Of a stretch of DNA of 64,000 bases, positions 48,957 through 61,971 are shown piece by piece (within the stretch, counting starts at the first letter, position 1; each line of letters opens with the position of its first letter). Origin of the DNA: Melieria omissa (taxonomy: Eukaryota > Arthropoda > Insecta > Diptera > Ulidiidae). The DNA lies in contig OZ020267.1 of NCBI GenBank assembly GCA_963971225.1, positions 32,627,298 to 32,691,297 on the forward strand, written 5' to 3'. The position numbers and the translations under genes were made by a program. The notes beneath the pieces were generated by a model. That model saw only the letters and a program-made list of their open reading frames with translations. It was not told where the DNA came from and made no database searches.

Positions 48957-51900
48957 AAAAGGTATTAATCACTGCGCACGGGCAAGGGTGCGAGTGATTG
49001 GCACTGAGCGTGAGCAGCAGCGGGCTTGCTACGTTTTTATCATAAGGCAGCTTAGTTTAATCGAATACACAATAAGGCAATTCATACTTTTTAAAGTGTA
49101 TATTTGATAGTTTTATGTTACTTGTAGTGAATGTAAGTTTAATGTACGATTTCAACTGATGAAAAGAAAAGTCTTGTTAATATCATTAAGGGAAATAGTA
49201 AACTTTTCTTAAATATCACGACTGACATTTGTTAAGAAGTTTCTACAACTGTTGCCAATACCAACAACCTTCGTCGTTAGCTTCAATTTCGTTACTTGTT
49301 TTATGTTGACTTTTCGAACTGCCAATTGTGATGTTTGGAAAACTTGAAACATCCTAAACATCCCACTCACACAGCACCATACATACATATTCAATTGACA
49401 TTTTATGCCATTTTGTGCAAAGCTGTTTTTACTAGAAATTCAATGAACATTTTTATTTAGTTAATTTTACACTAGAACGAGCAAGCAACCCAAACTTGCC
49501 GCAATTATTTCAATGTTTGCATTAAATCAAAATTTTTCGTTCTTCCTCATATTTTGTGCTTTATAATTTAGTAAATTAAAATAAGTTTTTCTATTAATAA
49601 GTAAAATAAATATGAAATTTTATACCTTATTTGCGCTTTTGTTTCATTTGCTTGATGTATTGATTTGATTAGTATACCTTTTTAATTTGTTCATCCTATC
49701 ATTAAACAATTTGTAGTGCCAATCAAAACTCCGATTTCCTTGATCATTCTTACCAATAGTTATTAAGAAATCAAGAGATGCTATATGCCCACACAACTGC
49801 AGTTGATTAATTAATTTTCTACAAATGCCTGCTCGATTGCCAGCGAAGGTAAACAATGTTTTCTTTTTTAGTAATAATAAAATGATTATTCTCAACAGTA
49901 CAATATTCACCTGAAGAGTTTTCAAATTGAAGTTTCTGTTCAACACAAACAAAGTTAAATATTGCTACGTACAGACAACAGTGCATATATAAACATGTAT
50001 ACAATATATATATATAAGTATAATTAAACGTTAATTAAGCCTAAACTTGCACACTAGCAAAGCAACATTAATTAGCAAAAACATTGAGCCAAGCGAGGGA
50101 CAGACTTTTGAGTTGGCACAGAAACGTTAAAGACGAGCATAAACTTGAGTTTAGTGATGCCGAAATGCAGAATTCAAGAGAAGGCGTCACTTTGCAGGCG
50201 CTTCAAGGGAAAGTTGAGAGGAAGTTTCGAGTGTTGCAAAGAAGTTTAGAAGGGTGTGAAATGTGTAGAGTTGTGAAAAGCCGGACATGGTCAGACGTTC
50301 TGACTGTCGATCGACTGTATAAGTCGGTTTTGCGCCACGTTACAAGACTGGCAGACAAAGCGAACACCTTTCAAAATTCCCTTGTACGCAAACAATGCAA
50401 TGAGGCGTTGAGTTCTCTGAACAATGCGTTTAGCTCGATTGTTTTGGTGCGAACGCAAGCTTAATTCAACAATGCTTCATTACCTGATTTAATCACACGT
50501 ACATAAATACACACACAGTCTTGTATTAATTTTATTGATGGTGCTGAACAGTTAGTTACAAAGTTGAATGGAAACGGAAATTTACAATGAAAACAGCAAG
50601 AAAACTCAAATCGACATAAAAACGAAAGAAGACAATTGACCGAATGCATACAAAATATGAGTTTGTAGTCTCCAGTCGTATTTCAGAATATGTAGATTGT
50701 TATTTAACATATCAGATTAATATATATATATATATCTAAATATATATATATACATATAATATAAACTTACCTTTATATGACACAAAAACACCTTTGAGTT
50801 CACACAATGTACGAGTTTGTAATCTTTGCGCAGATTGACTAATTGAAAATTATATTTTTTATAAATCTTCGTATGTATAACATAAAGCAGAATTTTTACA
50901 AACTAGACATTAAATGAAACGAACCGACATGAGATGCTGGAAAAAGAATGAATGAATGTAAAACATTGCGGCAACCGAGCGAAAACAAAAAAGAAACAAA
51001 AAAAAATGAAACCAATGAATGAAAATGCAAAAATTAGTTCTTCTACATAAAGTTACCACTTAAAGAAAACAAAACAACAAAAAAAACAATGCCACATTAG
51101 TGCAAATAAAAATAACAACAAAACACAAGAAAGTAAAAATTTTTGATGAATTTTAACAAATTTCAATAAAAGCCTAAATACTTTATTTCATAAAAAAATA
51201 CGGTGCGTTGTTTGAATTATTTATTGAATTTAGTTGAAATAAAACCACAAACATTTCCTGCTTCTCTCTGCATTTTATGAAATATTTTATTGTAAGAAAC
51301 ACGTCTCGTAATGCATTTCTAAAAAAAAGTGCCGTTACTTTAGGCCCAACTCCAGTACAATACATACACGTTCGATCATGATTACATAGGAGTGTATGTA
51401 TACAATATATGCATATACTATGGGGTGTGTTTGTGTGTGTGTATTAGTTGATTCCAAACTAAACGCTATATTTGTTACTTCAATGTTATATAGTAAAGTC
51501 TTTATGTTGATCTAACACAATGTCGGTTATGTGGAGCCGCTACGTTCGGCCTTTCAACTTCGCATGAAGTTTTGGTTTACATAATTCCTTTCGTTTACAT
51601 ATATACATACAGTATATGTAGTTTAGTAGTAGTTTATAACACATGCTAAATATTCAGTTGTTGTTGGAACTTTACAGTTGGACCATTACAGTTTCTAACT
51701 AAAACTATTTTGCCGGCTTTCGTTCCACTTGCATACAAATTCAAAATTCGTTCAGAAACGAATTTTCGAATTGCACTCATTGCATTTCTTATGTATTCTT
51801 AGCACTAAACAGTTTCAATACAGTTTTTAATACAAAGTTAAATTGAAAAGGCATTCGAGAAAATATTCAAAATTTTATAAAACCATTTCAATTGCTTTTC

Positions 51901-52586
51901 TTATATTCATTATTATTTTTATGTAAAATTTCCACCCTGACTTTGCTTAGAAAATCTTTTGGAAAGTCTAAAAATAGCTGAAAATGTTTGGATTGAATTG
52001 GATTAGTTTACCAAATCGAATTTGTTTTTTAATGCGCAAATGAAATATTTGACTTATTGCTCATTTTATAAAAAGTAGTGAGAAAAGTTTAAGACTTGCA
52101 TGATAATTAATGTTGTGGCTCTATTAAAATATATATATATATGTCCATCAACAAGTGTTGGGGTATTAATTATAGTTTCTTCTGATCTTTGTACGATATG
52201 TTCAACTAGTGTCGCTTACGGACAACTCAAGCAGACTTTGATCGTTTCGCTATTAGTGAAGTGAATAATGCACACAATGCAATTAGATGTTTGTGTGGGC
52301 GTAATGAAGGAACAAATTATGTTTGATATTCTGGAGAATCGATACATTATATATGGACATATGGGGCGTATTTAATATGAATAAAACTTGGAGTGCGAAA
52401 TATGTAGAAAGGAATGTTGCTTGTTGTAACTTAATATTTTTACATAGAATTTATTATACAGTTTTGGTATGTTTTTTACAATTCTGAAACTAGATACATA
52501 AGTAAGTATGTATGTATATAGTATGAATGAAGTTAATTGATAACTAGTATGAATAGAGATAATGAAGTCCGCATTACAAATTTGGC
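48957..52586. other. put 3' flank and intergenic; no confident gene
   Basis: Several AATAAA signals follow the put stop codon, so the proximal part is 3' UTR. A 130-codon open stretch at 50072-50463 has a charged, Leu-containing composition (VERKFRVLQRSLEGCEMCRV) but no ATG at its start, no domain and no clear splice partner. TA repeats lie near 50720-50760 and 52130. Confidence 0.45.
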
Positions 52587-53500
52587 AACGTTCTTTGTTT
52601 TTACTCAGACTCAGGGATGTTTTAATTAACACTAGAATGCCCAGGATAGTCAAAGTGATTTCAGTGAGGACTTTTTTTTTTTTTAATTTTTTGCATATTT
52701 TTCTGAAAGAAAATCGTGCGTGACTTTTGTGATATTTTGAAGCCAATTTGAATAATAAACTAAAAATATTCTTAAAAAAGAAATAATAATAATTTAATTA
52801 ATAATACTACTTTTTAATAATTTTAATTTAATGTGTAAAATTGTGAAGCCAAATTCAATACTAAACTAAAAGTATTCTTAAAAAAATTAGTAAAAAATTC
52901 AATACTTAACTAAAAATATTCTTTAAAAAAATTAGTAAGCATGTTTTGTAAAATGATTCCTTATGGGCATTTAAGGAACATTTGATTGGTTGGACATGAG
53001 AGTGTTAATAACAACATTAATTAAGTGACTTGTATGTTCAAAGTGTGACAACGTTCTTTTTTTTTACTCAGACTAGATTGTTTTAATTAACACTAGAATG
53101 CCCAGGATAGTCGAAGTGATTTAAGTGAGGACTTTTGTTTTAATTTATTGCATTGTTTTCTGTAAGAAAATCGTGCGTGCATTTGGTAAAATTTTGAAGC
53201 CAAATTCAATTCTGAACTAAAAATATTCTTAAAAAAATTAGTAAAAAAAATTCAATACTAAACTTAAACTGTTCTTAACACTTCTGTTACCTTAGGGTAA
53301 TTTTCGATGAAAAATTAACTTAAACTTAGCATTTAGTAAGCATATTTTTTAACATGATTTCTTATGGGCATTTAAGGAACATTGGATTGATTGGACATTA
53401 AAGTGTTAAATAAAAACATTAATTGAGTGACTTGGATGCTCAAAGTGGGGCTTAATAATTTTTTAGAACTCAAAATGATAAAATTAATAGGTTACAACGA
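52587..53500 (+). repeat. 461-base tandem duplication
   Basis: CAACGTTCTTTNTTTTTACTC followed by TTTTAATTAACACTAGAATG occurs at 52587 and again at 53048. The similarity runs through CTTATGGGCATTTAAGGAAC to the end of each unit. Confidence 0.8.
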
Positions 53501-53552
53501 AAAAAATTGTTGCGAGCTTTTGGAGGTTTGAACAATAAATGATTCAAAGTAA

Positions 53553-53940
53553 AGGCTTGATTACACGTAACGAGTAAAGTGACGAGACATCAAAATGGTA
53601 CTAGGCCGAAAGAATTGGGATAGCGAGCAAAAGCGACGAGTTGTTCAAACGTATTTTGACACGTGGCGAGTCAGTTCGGTTTTACAATGCATAAAATGAA
53701 CTAAGCAACTCGCGCAATTAAACTTAACCGAGCAAAAAGTGGTGTGTGACGCATTCCGCGTGTGACGAGCGATTCCGCGAATCGCTGCGAAAAAGAGAAA
53801 AATGTAACAGTAAAGAAGTACTCTCTCGCCACTTTCATCGGTCACTGACTCAATCAACAACTCGCCTTAATGTTTAGACGAAACGAGTACTCGTTCGATT
53901 TGCTGTCTTGTCACTTTACTCGTTACGTGTAATCAAGCCT
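53553..53940. mobile_element. PIF/Harbinger-type MITE copy B
   Basis: 388 bases with the same terminal repeats as the copy in put intron 7 and its own TAA duplication (53550-53552 and 53941-53943). It has internal deletions relative to copy A, for example near 53775 and 53815. Confidence 0.9.
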
Positions 53941-53984
53941 TAAGAGAGAGAAAGGAAGGGAACCAAAATTGTTTTCCCTAAATA

Positions 53985-54295
53985 CATATTTTGCCAGTAA
54001 TAGATGTGGCGAGTTTCAGAATGTTTGAACCTTAAATGATTAAACCTTTCATGGTTACTGAAATAAAACTTCCCACCAAGTTTTTCATAATAATTATTGG
54101 TAATTTTTTGAAGGTTTGATCAGTAAATGATTTAAAGTAAGAGAATGAAAGAGAGAGAAAGAGAAGGAACCAAAAATTGTTCCCTAGATACATATTTTGC
54201 CAGTAGGAGATGTGGCGAGTTTCAGAATGTTTGAACATGAAATGATTAACCCTTTCATGACTACTGAAATATACATCCCACCAAGTTTTTAACGC
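53985..54295 (+). repeat. About 200-base tandem duplication
   Basis: TACATATTTTGCCAGTA followed by GATGTGGCGAGTTTCAGAAT occurs at about 53985 and 54188. Both copies continue through CTTTCATG-TACTGAAATA to CCCACCAAG. Confidence 0.8.
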
Positions 54296-54946
54296 CTCAC
54301 AAAACAGTTAGGAGACAGTAGGAAATGTCTTTAGGAAGAACTTAAATCACGGACTTATTGACCCGCCCTCGTATAAAGAACGGATCGAAATTGGAAACGA
54401 GTAATTTTTTCAACAAATATTAAATTAGTTAATGCTATAAATTATAATAAATTACATTTATTAGTATGCAAAAATAAAAAAGTTTAAAGTAATTTTTACT
54501 ATATATAAAAAAAAATATATAAACTAAAAAAACATGTTAAATTATAACAGCTTTGATATGCTGAAACAGAACCGGCTGTTTTTTTTTAAGAAATTTTTGT
54601 TAGTGAGAAATTGCTAAAGAGAGTGAAAATTCGTGGAAATGTGCAGTTTTGAGAGTGAAATATTTATTATAGGGACTGCGTTGCGTGCAAAACAGTTCTG
54701 TCGGTTGAAAAAATTGTTTAGTAAAGGTTGAGCGCGAGGCAGAGGACATTTGGAGTATCTTTTACTTATAAAAACATAAAATAATCTCCAATCGAAAGTA
54801 ATTTAGTTCAAACCTCTTCAAAACTCGACTAAAACTATTTCAACTCTGGCACTGGCTTTGTGTTTTGACAGGCTTTTGCTTTATTTTCCAGTGTAAGCCA
54901 GATTTTTTACAAAGTAGAGTAGGCAAATGGACGTACTGAGACTTAA

Positions 54947-55685
54947 GGGGGCTTTCCCGTTTTTCGGTTTCAAAAAATCGTTTTTGTTTTTTTTACAGAA
55001 ATCGATTTATAAATACTATAACAATATGAAGCCAAAGTTTCATAATGAAATATGCAATAGTTTTGAAGTTATAGCCAAAAATGTTTCGGCGCGCACAGCC
55101 TCGCGTACGCTCCGCGCGGCGAGTATTGTAATTTTAAACGCGTTTTTCTCGAAACCATGTTTTTGTGACGTTTTTTACACTTTTTTTCGGATCTAATGAA
55201 CCGATTTGGATAAAACTGAATTTCACGTGTTCACAAATGAATTCTCTATCGCACATCATAGGATTTTTTCAATATTGTGAAATTTTGATTTTTAACAACA
55301 CTTTTAGTACCAAAATTTTGCAAAAAAATCGATTTTTTTTTCAAATTTGCGCCAAATTTCACCAAGTTGAAATTTTTCAAAAATCCTCCGATGTGCGATA
55401 ACTAAAACTATGTAATTAATGAAAATGATGGTCAATTTGATTTCAGATAAACCGTACCCGAGAAAAGTGTAAAAAACTGGGAGTATGTTTTCCAAACAAG
55501 GCAACATAAGTACTTGGCAAGCCGGCGGCCAGTTTGTTTTTTTCCAAAAAAAAAAAAATTTTTTCAACTCACTATTGTAACAACAAACAAAATAAAAAAG
55601 AATTACAACATTTTATCAAACTGTCTTTCCAAAATTAATTCTTGAAAAACACCTCATTTTTCGACGAAAAAACGGGAAAGCCCCC
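54947..55685. mobile_element. TTAA-flanked TIR element, piggyBac type, 739 bases
   Basis: Terminal repeats GGGGGCTTTCCCG and CGGGAAAGCCCCC are bounded on both sides by TTAA (54943-54946 and 55686-55689). The similarity extends inward (CGTTTTTCGG / ACGAAAAAACG). TTAA duplication is the piggyBac signature. No transposase is encoded. Confidence 0.82.
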
Positions 55686-57090
55686 TTAAACAAAATAATT
55701 TACTTCCCATAAGTTAAATAAAAAAACGTTCATTTATCGTTAATAAAATAGTAGATGGTTTTAGTCAAAGCAAAGGGATGAAGCTAAAGTCTGACTAGCT
55801 TAAGATTTTTAAAAATGATTTTTTTTGAGGGTTTAAAAATGTAGTTTCGAAGATACGCCGCAATGTGTTTAATACTAAATTCAATGTTCCAATTCAGTTT
55901 CTACACAAACCAATTCTTATATTTGGGTGTTATTAGTATTTAATCGAAATATGAAGAAAAATTTAAAAAATTTAATTTCTATAATTAATTTTGAGTTTAC
56001 ATGTTCAATGAAAATGTTAGTATTCGACTTGGAGCTAAATAAGCTTTGATTATAATTAAAAAACATTTAAAGAAGTGACTCAAAAATGTAAATCCGTTTT
56101 TTACTTTCATGGAGGTTTCTTAGTTGAGATCTACCAAAGAATATACAATATGTTCTATACTTTTTGGTTCAACTGATTTCAGTTTCTGAGCGTTTAGTTT
56201 ATATAGACGTTTCAATAGTCCGAACTTAAATTGTTTAAGCTCAGCTTTGCGCATAACATGCAATGAAATGTTGATTCTAATAAAAACAAAATGACATTAA
56301 TTATTTTGATTGTTATAATTATATATTAAAACATTAAAAAATGACTAAAATATCTAAATATGTTTTTTACTTTCATGGAGGTTTTTCAATTGAGTGCAAC
56401 TGATTCCAGTTTCTGAGCGTTTAGAGTTTCTAGACGTTTCATTAGTCCGAACTTAAATTGTTAAAGCTCAGCTTTGCGCATATCATGCAATGAAATGTTA
56501 CTTATAATAAAAACAACATGACATGTATTTTTTTGATTTTTGAGGGCAAGGAATGGATTGAAAATTACATTAAACAAATTGTACACCCTTCTTCTACCAT
56601 AAATAGTCTTGTGAATATGTTTTGTAGCCACGACTGGATTGAATATTGTGTGCAGTCGTGTGTTTGTATTGCATATATATATTTGGTTATAAATATTGTC
56701 TTATGCTAGGTTTATGTTTATAAAGTATATAGTTGTAGGCATTCTTGATATACTCTCTCTGTCATATATAGGTATGTGTGAATGCAAGTCTTGCTGCGTG
56801 TATGTCTGTATGTCGATATAATTCGAAGATCATGCTTACACATACATCTATAGGTATGCATGTTGTTTGTGTGTCTGTATATATGTGTGTACCAGAAAAT
56901 ATACATATGTATATGTTATATATATATATTGGAATAATACAGTGACTTCGTTCCTTGGCCAAGTAGATAGGTATATACTATGTATTTAGCTACATACATA
57001 TATGATACATATATGAATATATATGAGTATGTATCTGCAAGTGGTATTCTCGCCTTCCTGTGTATTTATTAGTTTTGCCGTTGCGCAGAA
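55686..57090. other. 3' flank of the ERICH2-like gene; no gene seen
   Basis: AT-rich with TATATA and ATGTA repeats (56880-57020). It includes a duplicated segment (56096-56520). Confidence 0.5.
56096..56520 (+). repeat. Imperfect tandem duplication, spacing about 230-266 bases
   Basis: TTTTTTACTTTCATGGAGGT recurs 266 bases apart, and GTCCGAACTTAAATTGTT...CAGCTTTGCGCAT recurs 227 bases apart. The second copy therefore has a deletion of about 40 bases. Confidence 0.8.
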
Positions 57091-60000
57091 TTAGAAATTC
57101 TCTCCGGCACTCGAGACGCCGCACTTGGAGCGCAGTATGGCTGCCAGTCGCTGTGTTAGTGGTTCCGTGGGTGATTCGGAATCGCTGCAGGATGTTGAGG
57201 GCAATTTGTTACCTAAAAATATAGATTAAAAAACTCATTACACCTGTTGCACACATCAAGACGGCTGCGTTCGTACCATTGCTGACATCCAGATCGGGCG
57301 ATGACAGCTCCTTGTTCAGCTTCAAATTCACCGGCACAATGTCGTCCTCCTCCTCCAGCAGCAGACTCGAATAGGAGTGTGTGGTGTTGTCGCTGCGACT
57401 GCGGCCGCCACCGCCGCCGCCGCTCGACGAATTGCGCGACGATTGCGAATCGTTGCCGGCGCCCGCAATGGCGCCCAGCGGATCGTCAATGGGCAAATCA
57501 TCGCCGCTGCTGCTGATTGCGTCCTCCTCCTCGTCGCACTCCTCCTCCTCGTCGACATCGACATCCTCATCCTCATCATCGTCGTCGTCGTCCACATCAT
57601 CGTCGACATCGTCGTCGTCATCGTCCACCGATTCGCTGAGACTGTCGCCCGGCGAGCCGCTGCCGCTCACGCTGGCGCTGGCACTGGCACTGCTGTTGCT
57701 GTGGCTGCTGTGGCACGCGTTCAGCTCGTGGCTGTTGGGGTCTGCTGCCGAGTTGCAGTTGTCCTCCGGCATGCCGAACTCGTCCACGCCATCGTCCAGA
57801 AGGCCGGCTTGCTGGTCATCTGACGCAGCGCCGTCACTCTCGCCCGCCGACGCATCCGAGGATTGCAGCTCCAACACCAATTCAGGTGATGATGATTTAT
57901 TGTAGTTTTCGTCGCTGTCGCTGGACGCAGCAGCTGTGACAAGACAAAGAGACAATTGGCAAAAGACAGACACAATGGCATATGTGCGAGAGAGTGTTGT
58001 TGTTGTTGTTGGTGTTTGCGTACTTACCGCGCAGTTTGTCGAGTATGAGCGGATAAAACTCTTTGGCTGTGGCATTGTTCGGCTCGTATTGTAAAACTGT
58101 TCAATTCCCGTGAGTGGGCGGAGGTGGAAGGTGGAAAAGTTGGCAACATTAAGGTTTTCATTAAAAGTTTGTTTTATAAAGACGCTATGACATTTCAATG
58201 ATCGGAAAACTTACTCAGTTTGCAATATTTTAAGGCTTTCTTATAATCTTTGAGCATGACAGCTGAGAGAAACTGTAAAGAATTGCATGCAAGAACCGTT
58301 ATAAATGAAATCATTTGTGCAAAGTTTAGTTTCTTTTTAAGTTGAAGAAAGAAAGAATGGAAGTGCACTAGCAAAGTTTTCCCTTTATTCTTCGTTGCAG
58401 TTTGGTGTGTTAATTATTTGTTAATTAATGTTGGAATGCGAGAAGTTAAAACTGATGAAAAGTTGAAACTATTGCGCGGTTTTATTGGATATTTTTTGTA
58501 TAGCATGAACGAGAATATAGAACGACGAGGTGTTGGAAGACAAGACACGATTTTGATGCAATTATATTTTTCAGTTTTGGAACATGTTTTCTGCTGTTGG
58601 TATCAGCAGTTGGAAAAAAATATTATTGTCATAGAATTTAACGATTTTGATGTCATTTAAGAGCTAAAACTCCAACTAAGAAAACCCAAAAAATTCTGTG
58701 TAAAAATAATTGTATGTGTGCAGAAGCTGCTCAGATTTGAAACTTTTTTCACAAAAAAATTAAACACATGTTTTCTGTTGTTTAGTCTATCGAGTAAAAA
58801 AAATCGTAAAAATGCATGGTTAGCAAGAAGTTGATAAAAAACTCAATATAGATTAAGAATTTTGGTACTTTTGCTTTTAACGTTTTCTCAAAATTTGAAA
58901 AGTTGAAGCTTTTTTTCATATTTAATTAAAAATATTTTTCAAAATTAAAAATCTGAAATTGGCAAAACTAAGAGGAAAATATCTAAATAGAATGTGAAAA
59001 TATATTCCTGGATTTTTTTGTATTTTAACCCTTACAACCCCGAATATTATCCTATGTCTCGATATTACTTTTTCGTATTTAAATGATGAAACACTTTCCT
59101 AAAAAGTAAGCGCACGACATATAAAGTCGACATGCTTTTTTGTTAGAATTCCAGAGCTACAGAGCTTTTTGAACCATTTAAGCTTAAAGCGGCTTAAATT
59201 AATTTTTTTTGGGACCACCTCATATCAGGTGCAGACTGGGTATCCAGGGGTTTAGGAAACATACTAAAATTCCTCTCGGATAGTGGACTCACTGATAGTC
59301 TTTGAGGTCCAAGAAGGGGCACAATAGATCTACTAGGTCGCAGTGTATTATCCCCATCAATAATAATAACAATAAATACATTTTGTATCAATATTTTGTA
59401 ATTGCAGATAAATTATTTAATATTTATGGAAAAATACAAAATTATCACTTTTTGATTTTATTTAACCATTAATAAAGAAACAGGGTTTTGATCAAACGTG
59501 CACAATTTGTAGACTTCAATTAGAACACAAACTTTCCCTAATTATTTTGGGCATAACACTAACATTTTTGTGATTTGCTTTGAATTTACATCTAAAAAAT
59601 TTGAAGTGAAAATATATATGTTGGTGCCTACTTAAATTAAACCCATAAATAAAACGTAGCTTTTGGTATAAGATGACAAATAGGAGAAGTTGCTCTCAGG
59701 CAACTTTGGGGTCAAAAGGGTAAAGAAGCATTCTTTCTTTGTTTCAGAAAATAATTTAATTTCAAAAGTGGTTCTAAACATCTATTTTTCGACAAAATAT
59801 ATATTGTTTATTCCTGAAAATATGCAATCAACGTGAAAAATGAAAAAAAAACTGCAAAAATGCAAAACATACATCTACTATTTTTATTTTTATTGCAAAA
59901 CTAAAGCTTCCTAAGACAATCTCTGTTACTCTTTGCAATTATCAATGTTGACCTAACTGATTAAATGTAAAATCTGAAAAATCTAGCCGATATTTTGATT

Positions 60001-61815
60001 CTATAGTCTCTAGAGTCCGGCCGATTGGTAGCGGCATCATCATCGGTAGGATTCTAATAGTCTCAGGCATTGCCAAACTAACAAAGTTTAAGAAAAACAA
60101 AATGCATATTTCAATTAAGCAGACCATTTTATTAAGAACAGACCGCTCCTTCTAATTTTGTTCCGTGATTGTATGGAGTCGAATCACTGTGCATCGGTAC
60201 AAAAAAAAAATCTCAAGCGATCAAACAGATCCGGGAATTACAACCTGTTCTTTTTTCTTTGTGGGTTGCCATACTTGTCAGCAATATTTCCTTCAAATTT
60301 CAGCATCCTGTCAGTGTTGAGTATATTTGAAACTGTGCATGTTGCGATTTTTGTAATGGAGTTCAATTTGCCACAACGCGCATTACAACAACACGAGTTT
60401 CTTGCCAAAAATCTAACAAATATTATTTCCTTTTCGCAAATCTGAATGAACTCCCGAGCATTGGGATCAATGGCGCTTGCAGGATTTCATTTGAGGGCAG
60501 TAAGGCTCCGCATAACTTTTGAGCTCAATGCCATTTGAAACCATAATTGTCAACCACAATTTTTGTAGCAGACATAAATACTTGTGGGTTGAATCCTTAT
60601 AACCCAATGACTCTAGTTAACTTACCCAATTTTCTACCCCCTTTTTTAGGTTACCCAAGTTTTTGTGGCATCAAAAAGACACTTAAGCGCCAATTATAGT
60701 TGGTGTATACAGCAAACTAACTAAAGTAATGACTGTCAATGATTGTCAAAGTAATGACTGACTAACTAACTAATCATTAGTTTGTTAACTAACAGCTAAC
60801 TAGCTAATCATTAGTTTGTCAAAGTAATGACTGACTTACTAACTAATCATTAGTTTGTTCGAAGCAACTATTGAACTCACAATGTGCTCTACACATACCT
60901 TCTTTTGTTCTCGGAAATAATGGGAATAGTATTTGTTTAAGTCTTAATTAAGTTAATGCTATCTTTTATGACAGCACAGCCATAACTAAAATATTATGTA
61001 TGGATTTAAAAAAGCTTGCAGGGGTCACAGTTATATTGAGCTCTTTTCTGAACTCCCGTTTTTATGGCATACATTTAGTCAAAGTTTCAAGTTTCATGTT
61101 TCAAGTGTGAAACTCTCGAGTGGGCAATAACTGTGCCAAAAGCAAAGCCATTCACTAGCAATCGTGACACAGACACATAACAAATTAAACGACCGATTGC
61201 TTGTAGCTCTTTCCGGCCACGTTTCTGGTAACGAGCCTGTGAGAAGAAAATCCATAACTTTAGTTTGAACGAATATCTGCCAAAGTTCTTTCCCATCAGT
61301 GAACAGCGTCGCCAATGAACGTCGCCCCGCATTATTCTTTGCCCAAAGTTGGCCATAATAAATGAGACGAAACGTAAAATAAAATGAAATAAAATGAAAT
61401 GTGCTCGATTTGGTGCGGCGGCAACGATGGCGAATATAATTTATTGTGCGCAGAAAATGTAATTCGAAATTTGCTTTGTGCTGGCTGCCATTCCTTGGAG
61501 ACTATCCGCACTTACCTCGGCTAGAAATTCGGTCGGTGCTGATATGCTTTCATCGGCGTCCGTGTACTCGGATAAACTCTGACTGAGATCTTCGTTGGAG
61601 ACGGACGTCGGTAGTGTGTTGGTTGTGGTTGTGGTGCCGACGGCATTGGCGACACTCACCGCTGTCAATGCCACAGTCGAGGCTGCATTCATGATGTTGC
61701 TGATGTTGTTGCTATTACTTGTGGTATTTATTATGGTTGCATTTGCTGGCGTTGTTGTTGCTGCTGCGTTACTGGTTTTAGACGCATAGACACCATTGCA
61801 ATTGGATTCATCCAT
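57091..61815 (-). CDS. ERICH2-like acidic protein
   Basis: Five exons join in phase: 61516-61815, 58215-58272, 58028-58096, 57277-57933, 57091-57212, giving about 401 residues. The N-terminal exon is Ala/Thr/Asn-rich. Exons 2-3 encode a compact helical block, FLSAVMLKDYKKALKYCKLI followed by LQYEPNNATAKEFYPLILDK, which resembles the conserved C-terminal block of glutamate-rich protein 2 (there ILIYEPENPEAKEF-like, from memory). The long fourth exon has a Ser-rich stretch, about 45 residues of Asp/Glu runs and a Gly run. The protein ends in LTQRLAAILRSKCGVSSAGE. Function is unknown; vertebrate ERICH2 is mainly testis-expressed. A possible upstream start lies at 61963-61971 (ATGTCCAAT then GTAAGC), splicing to a site near 61831 and adding six residues in frame. 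Intron 1 is 3.2 kb. Confidence 0.75.
58273..61515. other. Intron 1 of the ERICH2-like gene; no nested gene seen
   Basis: AT-rich. Short ORFs have no domains. It contains the TAACTAA-type tandem repeat at 60715-60865. Confidence 0.55.
60715..60865 (+). repeat. Short tandem repeats of CTAACTAATCATTAGTTTGT
   Basis: TCAAAGTAATGACTGAC and CTAATCATTAGTTTGT recur three times over about 150 bases. ATCATTAG is partly palindromic. Confidence 0.8.
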
Positions 61816-61971
61816 GTAGAGTAACTTTAATGGCAGCCAAAAAGTGAAGAATTGTATTAGACAGAAATATTGAGTTAGTAATGTAATTGAATTTAGTGTC
61901 CATTTGATTTAATGTTTTTAAAATTTCAATTCAAATATTGTTGCTTTCAAGCTTTCGCTTACATTGGACAT

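Noticed and set aside
57301..57905. Long plus-strand ORFs rich in Ser, Arg or Val opposite the acidic exon
   Set aside because: They are shadows of the Asp/Glu- and Ser-coding repeats of the ERICH2-like exon on the minus strand.
61087..61356. Minus-strand ORF of 89 codons in the ERICH2-like intron 1
   Set aside because: No domain, no splice partner; a second overlapping frame is equally open.
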